From Poecilobothrus nobilitatus (lineage: Eukaryota; Arthropoda; Insecta; Diptera; Dolichopodidae): a DNA stretch of 64,000 nt. Where the stretch lies: the NCBI GenBank assembly GCA_947095535.1, contig OX352774.1, positions 43,602,496 through 43,666,495 of the forward strand. Direction: 5' to 3'. The notes under the pieces are model-generated. The model did no database searches and was not told the DNA's origin. It was given only the letters and a program-made list of their open reading frames with translations. A program made the position numbers and the translations under genes. This document shows positions 56,046-64,000 of the stretch, in pieces. Each line of letters starts with the position of its first letter. The first letter of the stretch is position 1.

Positions 56046-56404
56046 TAATAACTCATCATTTTTTACTATCATTTACTGTCAGTTACTGAAGAAAAGAAAA
56101 GACTATACCTAACTTCGCATCTGTTAGTTATTATATCTATGGCTTTTACCATCAGCTATAAGGATATATAACAGATTGCCACAGCACGTTCAAAATGCTA
56201 GCAATATTAAAACATTAAACGGTTAAAGCTAAAAACTACATTCAAAATAGTTTAACCAGTTTAACTTTACTGCAGAGTGCAGATATAGAAGTACAACATC
56301 AGCGGAAACTGTTTCATTAGCATTCACAAATATGAACACAGCATATTTTCATAGGACGACATAGCCAAAAAAACAAATGCGTGGCTGGGATACATATGGT
56401 ATAA
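56046..56404. other. Family B fragment and noncoding spacer
   Basis: About 56085-56142 matches the right end of family B (GAAAAGACTATACCTAACTT, TTATATCTATGG). The rest shows no gene. Confidence 0.5.
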
Positions 56405-56864
56405 ACCATAGATATAATATTACTAATAGATAGGCAGTGAAGAAAATATTTTCAGCCAATTTTGAGAAACAGCTGAGTGAACCGTGCGTATGTATTGCTT
56501 TAGTTTCCTCAGAAATAGGTCCTAAAAGGAGAAATAATTTCATTTCTAATTTTTAAAAAAATGTTATCACTTATTTTGTTACTTTACAAGTAGTTAAAAT
56601 TTTGAATAACGTTAATTAAATTTTAATTTTAAAAACAAAATATATCAATTATTAAGTAATATAAAAACTTAAAATCTCTGAATGAAACTGGTTATGAAAA
56701 ATTGCTTTACATTATTTTAATTATTATAAACAGCTAAGTAAACGAAATGTATACATATTATAAAATGCATATGTATTTTTTTGACTGAATACCTTAAGAT
56801 AGGAAAACACATAAGAAAAAAAGAAACGACTATACCTAACTTCCCATCTATTAGTTAATATATC
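56405..56864. mobile_element. MITE family B, copy B2 (right end truncated)
   Basis: It is the same orientation as B1 and nearly identical in its interior. It starts ACCATAGATATAATATTACT and runs to TTAGTTAATATATC, where the match to the family stops just short of the terminal CTATGG. Confidence 0.8.
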
Positions 56865-57507
56865 AGAATAATATCGATAACGGGCGACGGTAACGAAATT
56901 CAGCTGCTTCAACAGAATAAGGTTGGAAACAGCTGTTAATGTCAAAACTCTTATTTTAAAAAAAATTAAAATATAAACAAGGTAAACTCAAAAATGGAAA
57001 CACTTTAAAAATTTTGAAAATAGTTTCATTTATTGCAATTGTAACTGAAATGAAAAAAATTTAAACGATGATGGTGGGTAAGAGAAATTAATGAGACTCG
57101 TGAAAAAGGATTTTTACAAATGAAAGAAAAAGATGAAGAACATTTTTTCAAATTAACCAAATTGAATATTTTTTCATTTAAAATATTTCTGTCTTTTTTT
57201 ATTACATTTTTGTAATGTGGATGTTTTAAATTATAAATAATTTCTCACAATTTTACTTCCTCTATTAGCTTCTCTAATATCTGCCATCATGCTTCCATCA
57301 TGTTTAAACATTGTTAAAATGTTAAACAATAAATTGTAATTTAATTTCTAAATGTCATTATTTCATAACAACAAAAAGAGTTGAATAAAAATCAATTGTC
57401 ACTCTTTTCCGTCGGCGGCAAAAATAGAAATTAGAAGTATGTTGTCGCCAACGATTTTCCGACATGAAAATTCCGACATCATTGTGGGCTCTTAAAGTTA
57501 AATATAC
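56865..57507. other. Noncoding stretch left of the errantivirus
   Basis: No gene is seen. The stretch is mostly AT-rich; a GC-richer piece at 57405-57480 directly precedes the putative LTR. Confidence 0.4.
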
Positions 57508-57790
57508 AGTGGCGATTTAAATTTTGGCATTCCGCCGCGGAAAATTGACATAATTCTGTTTATACCTATATCAAGTTTATAAACAAACGTCATTCTGACA
57601 CCAATCAAATGTTGTCCATTGATCTGACTGAATCTGAAATGATTAGCTGTCATAAATATAAATAAAATATTTTGACTAATAATTGTAAAACAATTTTAGG
57701 AAGAATTGAATAAATAAATTTTTAAAATATAAATTTAATTTAATTGAGAATAACATTAATTATTTAAAAATAAAAAACTTAACCTAAGTT
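57508..57790 (+). repeat. Putative 5' LTR of the errantivirus-type element
   Basis: The LTR is assigned because the primer-binding site follows directly at 57791 and the errantivirus-like start AGTGGCG lies at 57508. It contains TATAAATAAAATATT at about 57655. There is no second LTR in the window to confirm its limits. Confidence 0.5.
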
Positions 57791-57808
57791 TGGCGCAGTC
57801 TGTAGGAT
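57791..57808 (+). promoter_or_regulatory. Primer-binding site, tRNA-Ser type
   Basis: TGGCGCAGTCTGTAGGAT has the TGG start complementary to a tRNA CCA end. It closely resembles the tRNA-Ser primer site used by 17.6/297-type elements. Confidence 0.65.
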
Positions 57809-58272
57809 TGCCGACGGTAAAACAAAAAGTGAATAAAATAAAATAAACATTTTTCTTTTTAAAAACAAATGTTAGAATTAAACAATAAAATTTGTTTTAA
57901 TACAAATTAAAAACTTTTGATTTACAAAGTAAATATTGTGATGTAGATTATATAAAAACAATATTTCGATAAACAAAATATATATTTTTTTTAAATAACA
58001 TAAAACAAAAAATAAACTTACCGTTCTTTAATAAAAAAGAATAAAATCGGCAATTAATAATATAATTAAAATAGTGATCAACAATTAACAATAGTTACTC
58101 GCCTGAAATAAATAAGTAATTAAATAAATAAATAAAAAACATTTATAAAAAAAATTTTATACTCATAATAAAAAAATTATTAAAATTCATCTAACAAAAA
58201 TAAAACAAAGTAATAAAATATTAAATTTAGTAATTTAAAAAAAAAAAATTTCTTAATTAAAATAAAATCAAA

Positions 58273-59178
58273 ATGGTGGTGACATTTAGAGACATCGTAA
58301 CGGAGGCTAAATCCGTTCAACCTTTTACTAGAAAAGACTCAATGGAATTGAGTTATTTGCTACAAGAAGCAGATTCGTTAATTAATCAAGCAGGAAATGA
58401 GGAAAAAAGTTATATAAGTAGAATTCTGACAACAAAAATCCAAGAACAAGCAGTTGCTTCTATTAGGAGGCTATTATGCCAAACAGTAACGTGGCAGCAA
58501 ATAAAAGCCCAGCTAATTAAATCCTTTGGAATTCATGAATCATATTTAGCATTAAAAGAACTAGCTGATGCCGAAAAATTAATTACGGTAAGTCTATTTT
58601 ATTCTTAGACTTAAGTAGAATTTTAAATAAGTTAAATATTAAATATAATTTAGATATAAGACATCCAATAAATATCAAACCCGATAATAATGAAATAAGC
58701 AGTCTCGAAAAATTTTAAAATAAACTCATCAGAAACGATCTATGGATCTTAGAATAAAAAATGCTACTTCCTTAAGGAAGCTTACCACGCATTATTGCAA
58801 ACTGGAATTTCTAGCAATTCTAATAGTTCAAGTAATTATTCATCCAATTTTAAAAATAATACTAACAATAAAAATGAAAATAATTATAATAATTTTAATA
58901 ATAACAACAATAAATATAAAAATAATTCTAATAATTCTAATCAATCACCGCGATTTTATAATAATAATAATAAAAACAATAATTATCATAAACCTAATAA
59001 TTATAACGGGCCAAATAAATTCAATAAAAATAATCCTACTCATATAATCAAAATCGCTATAATTCATATAATAGATATGCAAATTCTAATAGATAACCAT
59101 ATAATACGTTTAATAATAATAGACAACAATATAATAATCCTTATAGTTCTAGTGCAAATTTTTCTAATAATTATCTAA
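58273..59178 (+). pseudogene. Errantivirus-type Gag remnant
   Basis: The first frame (58273-58608, 111 codons) starts MVVTFRDIVTEAK. It contains AVASIRRLLCQTVTWQQIKA, which looks like the capsid region of gypsy-group Gag proteins lacking a zinc knuckle. Stops follow. A second in-frame piece (58795 onward) is an Asn-rich low-complexity tail (long runs of AAT codons), as found at the end of such Gags. The Ile-rich alternative frame at 58742-59047 is its shadow. The gene is broken. Confidence 0.65.
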
Positions 59179-59198
59179 ATAACAGAAGTGCTGATAAA

Positions 59199-59432
59199 AT
59201 GAAAGTCGATCCTCCTAAAGTTGAGGAAAATCTTCATTTGTGCCTCGGAAAATTCCTTACCAATACAATAGCAGAATTTACTATCGGTAAAACCAAAATT
59301 AATTGTTTAATAGATTCAAGATCTACTGTTTCTATAATAGATGAATCACTATTTCCACATATTCAAAAAAAAAAAATTAAAAATTCATTAATAATTAAAA
59401 CTTTATTTGGTTACAATTTTATGCTGATATAG
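59199..59432 (+). pseudogene. Errantivirus-type protease remnant
   Basis: The 77-codon frame contains INCLIDSRSTVSIID, the aspartic protease motif in which the usual D-T/S-G triplet has become D-S-R. It is thus inactive. The frame ends at a stop at 59432, and the following about 200 bases contain only scraps of pol until the MULE. Confidence 0.7.
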
Positions 59433-59636
59433 TTTGGAAAATTAGGGCAAATATTAGGGCAAAAATAGGGCAAAGACCTATTGTATTTTAAAAGCAATAG
59501 GTCCGAAAATTGATTTTGGCATTGATACTGTTGAAATTATGAATAAAGTTACAAAATTTAAAGACTCAAGTTGATATGACGAGATTCTTCAGTTAAATTC
59601 TATAGATTTAAATACGGATAAAATTATTAATTATAT

Positions 59637-59644
59637 AAGAACCG
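59637..59644. repeat. Left 8-bp target duplication of the MULE (AAGAACCG)
   Basis: AAGAACCG occurs here and again at 61538-61545, directly outside the two MULE ends. Removing the insert and one copy restores continuity of the host element's reading. Confidence 0.85.
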
Positions 59645-60006
59645 TGATAAAGTTTTAAATGTCGATTTACAAAATGTCGAATGGGTGAAAATATCGACTG
59701 TAAAAAAAATGCCGACTGAGAAAATGTCGACTGATAATTTGCCTACAACTGAAAATATTAACAAAAAATGTCGACGTAATTAAAAATATAAAAAACAAAT
59801 TATAACAATATATTTATTCTAGAAACAATAAATATCCATTCAATAAAAAAAACTATAAGAAAAAATAGATATAATAATTATATGTGAAACAACACGATAA
59901 ATAAATTTAATAAAAAATAGATTTTAGTATAACTTCATGTTCCTCGCTAATAAACATAAATACTCAAATTTTGAATCAAACCTATTCTTGTTTGCAATAA
60001 TATTTC

Positions 60007-61228
60007 TTAGACTTTTATTTTCCTATGCCAGCTCTCTTGGTCATTAATAGTTTTTGGTGATAGACAATCTATAAGCGGCCACACTGACCAAAATTTTGGA
60101 TCATAAGAAGCCACATGATTTTTTCTATTTATGTAATTTTTAACAATAAATTTGTATATTTTTTGTAAATAGATGTCATTTTTGGCTTCATATTTTAAGG
60201 TTTCGAAATATGATGGAATATCTTCCGGTGGAAGTAATGACATGTAAAGCATTGTCAACGTACTTTTAAAGCAAAGTGTTCATTTTGCCCATACTTTGAT
60301 GCGAGTCCTTCAAATTGAATCCTCCTCCAAATTATTTGCCCAAAATGAAAGTTACAACCAGAGAAAATAGTATTTGGAAATAATTTCTTAGCTGCTTTCA
60401 CACTGGCTTTTTCGAAGTCGAACAATATGAATTTAGCATTTAACTTTAATTGTTCTTGGTCGGCATAATTACATATTCATGAAAGACTTCATTATAACTG
60501 TTTTCGGTTTTCGCTGTCATTAAACAGTAAATGACCGGGATTACTATATAATTATTATTATTTATTATCCTGCAAAAAATTTAAAATAACTGTTTCATTA
60601 TTCCGGGAACGATGTTAAATGTCCCATCAAAAATCCATAAATCTGACTCCGCAATTTTTTTGAATTGGTCCGAACGTGTAAGTATAATAATCCGACCACC
60701 ATTAAATATTTTATCTGCTATTAAAAAATTCTTATCTTCTACCTTTTTAAACATGGATGGTATTTCTAATTCATCTAAACTGTTAGCTTCCGAATACAGC
60801 CTACTTCTTTTACGAGCATATTTAATTTTTTGGTATTGAGCTTCATTTGAGGGCCAATAAGCTTGTGAAATTGGTGTACACATTATTGTCGCTGATTGTA
60901 ATATTTTACAAGGCTTCGTAATAGATTCTGCTGCATTCTGTCTAATCGAGTTGTTTACTTGATTAACATCCTTTTCATACGCTGATGGTTCATGTGTATG
61001 TTCCTTTGTTGGCGATTTCATAATTATGTGTAAATTTTCCGTCTTTGCTGTACTTGAAGTTCTAGCGGGACAAGAATGGTTTTTATTTTTTGTACACCGC
61101 CAACGATACACTTCAGTTTTGTTAACCGAAGTCATCTTCTCACAATGGAATATGTATCCTCCAAATAGTAATTTTTTTCCGTTTTTACTACTAGGAATTA
61201 TTTGCCCTTCCATTTTGTTGGCGTACAA
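60007..61228 (-). pseudogene. MULE transposase with FLYWCH domain, frame-broken
   Basis: The first frame (61228-60581, 215 codons) opens with a FLYWCH zinc finger: GGYIFHCEKM, then YRWRCTKNKNHSCPART and THEPS. It reaches DLWIFDGTFNIVPG, the start of the MULE catalytic domain with its Asp. After a break the reading continues (FILFDFEKASVKAAKKLFP, then GCNFHFGQIIWRRIQ; about 60440-60310), the CxFHxxQ signature of MULE transposases. After another frame change it goes on as MTMLYMSLLPPEDIPSYFET (60258-60007). At least two breaks make it inactive. FLYWCH-MULE fusions are common in insects. Confidence 0.85.
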
Positions 61229-61374
61229 TAAATTATATTTTATTCTTTTTTAAAATTATTGAATGATTTATTCATATTGGAAAACTAGATTGCATATAAA
61301 AAAACATGAATAAAAATTAGTAAAACCTCAAGTAACTATTATACTAAAAAAATGTTGAAAAAATGACAATCTTC

Positions 61375-61457
61375 AGTGAAAAAATGTTGCCTAAGAAAAT
61401 GTTGATTGAGAAAATACTGCGCAGTATTTAGATTTTCCTAGGCAACATTTTTTCAGT
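61375..61457. repeat. Palindromic block near the MULE right end
   Basis: AGTGAAAAAATGTTGCCTAA (61375) is inverted at the right as TAGGCAACATTTTTTCAGT (61439-61457), around a smaller palindrome ATACTGCGCAGTAT. It lies just inside the tandem 15-bp end repeats. Confidence 0.75.
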
Positions 61458-61545
61458 CGACATTTTCTCAGTCGACATTTTCTCAGTCGACATTTTCTTA
61501 GTCGGTATTTTCTCAGTCTTCATTATGACCCGGACACAAGAACCG

Positions 61546-62205
61546 ACCATCTCAATTAAGAAGAGAAGAAAAAAGTTAATGAAATTGTCACCAAAAATAG
61601 GGATTTATTTTATCAAGAGGGCAGTATATTAACAAATATCAAAATAATTAAACATCAAATAATCACCAAACATAGTGAACCAATATATTCGAAAATCTAT
61701 AGGTTTCCAAAGATCCGCGAACAAGAAGTGGTAAAGCAAACATCCGAAATGTTATTTCGAGCAATTATTAAACATAGTAATTCTCCCTATAATTCGCCTT
61801 TTGGATTGTTCCAAAGAAAATGGACCAATTAGGCAAGCAAAAATGGAGAATTGTTGTCGACTACAGGAAACTTAATGGGATCATTGCAGACGACAAATTC
61901 CCCATTCCTAATATAGATTCATTGTTCAATAAGTTGGTCGATCCCAATATTTTACGACCTTGGATCTTGCCAAGGGCTTTCACCAGATTCTGGTAGATGA
62001 AAAATATCAAGCTAAAACAGCTTTTTCGACGCCTCAAGGTCACTATGAATATGTTAGGATGCCATTGGATGAATATGTCAGCAATGCTCCTGCAACATTC
62101 CAACGTATGATTAATTTACGGTTTATGTGACTTCATTAATATTTCTTGTGTAGTATATCTTAATAATATACTTATCTTTAGTACCTCCAAGAACATTTTC
62201 TAAAA
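61546..62205 (+). pseudogene. Errantivirus-type reverse transcriptase remnant
   Basis: Blocks of a gypsy-type RT appear in shifting frames: WRIVVDYRKLNGIIADDKFP (61841-61900), [11 protein letters not shown] then [11 protein letters not shown] (62039-62115), and YLNNILIFSTS (about 62158-62192). The last is the active-site box, in which both catalytic Asp residues of the family's YLDD have become Asn. With several frame changes the enzyme is dead. No RNase H is visible after it. Confidence 0.8.
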
Positions 62206-62605
62206 GTTAAGCGATAGAGCTACAATTCATAGTGTCGAAAACTTGGACTATGCTTATTCCTATTGTAGACAATATTGTCAACAAATATTTTTCTCAAATA
62301 CACTTAGTTGAAAATAAATCTGAAGAAATTACAATTAAAATAAAATTTAAAAGATATTGAAAGTTATATATTTCCGTAAAAAATCTTAAAGACGAGAATT
62401 ATTTAAACAATGTTTTAAAAGAAGATTTACAAACTACTACAGCTATTTATACTAAATTAAGTGATAATGTATTTGCAATATTTCAAAATAAACTTACTAA
62501 TCTATTCAGTGATAACAACAAAATAAAATTTGTAAGATGTTCAAAACTAGCTCAAGACGTTGAAAATGAAGAAGACTTTAATTGGTCTTAATAATTAAAT
62601 AATAA

Positions 62606-63178
62606 TTGAACAAATTAATAATTAAACAAATTCATGAAAAAATTAACCATCGTGGTATATTAGAAAACTTCAACAACGAAATAAAAGATTTATATCACTT
62701 CCTTAAAATAAAAGATTTTATTGACAAAATTATTAATAACTGTAATATTTGCCATTTGTCTAAATATGATAGACATCCAAATAAATACAAGTATCAATTA
62801 TCTGAAATTCCTTCTGAGTTAAATGAAATCGTTCACGCTGATGTCTTTTATTTGAAAAAAGAAATATTTTTGACAACAATTTATAAATTTAGCAAGCATT
62901 TAGCAATATCAAAATTAAATGACAGAAATAGTATAACTATAGTTCAGACCTTAAAACTTAGAAACTATCTTTTCGGAAAACCACAGAAATTTGTATTCGA
63001 TAATGAATTCGATAGTCTAAACCTGAAAGATTTTTGCAGGTTAGAGAATATTCAAGTTCACTTCACATCACCCAGAAGCCATACGGGGAATTCGGATATA
63101 GAGAGAGTTTATGGAACTATATTAGAACATATTAGAATTTTAAATCTTACTGAATCTAATTCAGATACTATAAAGTAA
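62606..63178 (+). pseudogene. Errantivirus-type integrase
   Basis: The 190-codon frame has the HHCC zinc-binding region (IHEKINHRGI, then CNICHLSKYDRHP). The integrase core shows its acidic residues in HADVFYL, FVFDNEFDS and NSDIERVYGT. The frame stops at 63178, but similar sequence (AYNNTIHSATATKPIDFI) continues in another frame to about 63260. The domain is recognisable and its catalytic residues look present, but the protein is cut off by a frame change. Confidence 0.85.
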
Positions 63179-63657
63179 GATACTTATAGCAGTTCAAGCT
63201 TACAATAATACAATTCATTCAGCAACTGCAACAAAACCTATTGATTTTATTAACGGGAAAGTTTTAGATTTTAACATTATTAGAAATGATTATAACAAAA
63301 TTAAACGAAAATAGAACTGATTTCGAAATACCAAATACCGATGAAATTCTTGTAGAAAACCCTGCCGCAGTTCGTCATAAAGAAATACCAAAATATAAGA
63401 AAATTAAATGTACTAAAATTAATAATAAACTAAAAAAGTAAAAATATCCATCCTAATACTGATCTTAATAACTCCATGTCAAGCTGTAATTAATATTCAA
63501 AAATTGGAAACAGAAGTTGGATTTGCAATCGTACAACAGGAAAACATTCAAATTATAGAAAATTACCATAAAATTATTCATAAAGTAAATCTTGAAGAAA
63601 TACAAGTGGTTATAAACCTCATATAAAATAATATCAACATATCATTTAATCTACCAG

Positions 63658-63963
63658 ATGATGAAATTGAAATTAATTGAAATGATAGCTTTAAATATTG
63701 AACTTAATAATATTAAACATACATTAAGAACTCTAAATTCTTTTAGATTTAAGAGAGCTTTAATCAACGTTGGTGGTTCAATTCTCAGATTTGTATTTAG
63801 ACCCATGGACGATGATGATCGAGTAGGATTGGAAGATAATTTAAAATCAATTGACGAAAATAATCATAATCTAATAGTAAACTCTAATAAACAAATAAAA
63901 ATAAACCTTAATATCGAAAATAATTTAAAACTAACTCAAAAAACTATTAATAAAATAATATAA
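63658..63963 (+). pseudogene. Errantivirus-type Env fragment
   Basis: The 101-codon frame contains RFKRALINVGGSIL followed by PMDDDDR. This resembles the furin-like site and fusion-peptide start of the F-type Env proteins of insect errantiviruses. A stop at 63961-63963 ends it; the usual protein is several hundred residues. Upstream (63420-63657) Env-like scraps are out of frame. The fragment is not functional. Confidence 0.65.
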
Positions 63964-64000
63964 TGATTAATAAACTTTTAAACGATGTTTCTTTGGATAA

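Larger units (their letters stand above)
59645..61537 (-). mobile_element. MULE (Mutator-like) transposon nested in the errantivirus
   Basis: The 1.9-kb insert is flanked by AAGAACCG on both sides; 8-10 bp duplications are typical of Mutator-like elements. Its ends carry tandem 15-bp units (CAGTCGACATTTTCT at 61454, 61469, 61484 and a variant at 61499; inverted units at about 59690-59725). A palindromic block lies at 61375-61457. It encodes a decayed transposase on the minus strand with a FLYWCH zinc finger. Confidence 0.85.
57508..64000 (+). mobile_element. Decayed errantivirus-type LTR retrotransposon, runs off the window
   Basis: The order of parts is that of insect errantiviruses (gypsy/17.6/297 group of Metaviridae): putative 5' LTR, tRNA-Ser-type primer site, Gag, protease, reverse transcriptase, integrase and an Env start. 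Every coding part is broken by stops or frame changes. The region between RT and integrase, where RNase H should lie, is not recognisable. A MULE (59645-61537) is inserted between protease and RT. The 3' LTR lies outside the window, so the left boundary is inferred. This is an old genomic copy without a working gene set. Confidence 0.8.

Noticed and set aside
56349..56945. Two minus-strand frames of 64 and 73 codons
   Set aside because: They lie wholly or mostly in MITE B2 and its edges; equivalent positions in B1 and B3 do not keep the frame.
58742..59047. Ile-rich 101-codon frame
   Set aside because: It is the shifted reading of the AAT-rich Gag tail (the Asn-rich frame), not a separate gene.

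Overview
The window is AT-rich nuclear DNA from an insect, most likely a higher fly (Diptera). Two things point there. First, an intact, intron-containing ribosomal protein gene RpS20 lies at 53580-54549 on the minus strand. Second, there is a cluster of ZAD (zf-AD) C2H2 zinc-finger genes, an arthropod-restricted transcription-factor class. The transposon set (copia with a half-tRNA-iMet-type primer site, an errantivirus with a tRNA-Ser-type primer site, piggyBac, Harbinger, MULE, a THAP transposon, tRNA-SINEs) fits an insect. I cannot name the species.

Host genes. Three intact ZAD genes lie on the plus strand, called here ZAD-1 (30410-33495, 5 exons, 531 aa), ZAD-2 (43052-45026, 6 exons, 552 aa) and ZAD-3 (51225-53197, 6 exons, 554 aa). 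RpS20 converges on ZAD-3. A fourth member, ZAD-A, is on the minus strand, head-to-head with ZAD-1. Its first two exons are at 25635-25198. A phase-compatible exon 3 lies about 19.6 kb away at 5549-5270 and has lost 59 codons, which removes a finger pair. ZAD-A and ZAD-1 form one related pair, ZAD-2 and ZAD-3 another. The pairs differ in intron positions and in an AT-hook, and the 3' end of ZAD-2 looks like ZAD-1, which suggests gene conversion.

Mobile DNA, left to right: a Harbinger transposase relic (930-1640); a 339-bp TTA-flanked MITE; MITE family A; a copia element (7833-14943, minus) split by a nested LINE (about 10077-12379); a piggyBac relic split by a tRNA-SINE (14944-16380); tandem arrays of about 146 bp (18.0-19.2 kb) and about 141 bp (23.4-24.2 kb); several TIR elements between ZAD-A and ZAD-1; nested MITEs C and D (34.3-35.6 kb); MITE H1; an unidentified TIR element; a decayed ORF; a second SINE; a THAP-DDE transposase relic (39240-40518); a LINE RT fragment; and MITE B3. 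Between ZAD-2 and ZAD-3 lie a foldback, MITE H2, a nested A/C/E block, a TIR element with a spliced coding remnant, and a long-TIR foldback. Right of RpS20 are MITEs B1 and B2. From 57508 to the window end lies a decayed errantivirus-type LTR element, interrupted by a MULE with a FLYWCH domain and an 8-bp target duplication.

No prokaryotic features, CRISPR arrays or free-standing tRNA genes are visible. The most interesting material is the structure and mosaicism of the ZAD cluster and the layered insertions, where paralogous empty sites give exact boundaries. Exon boundaries and terminal repeats were read by eye from the sequence; no search was run.
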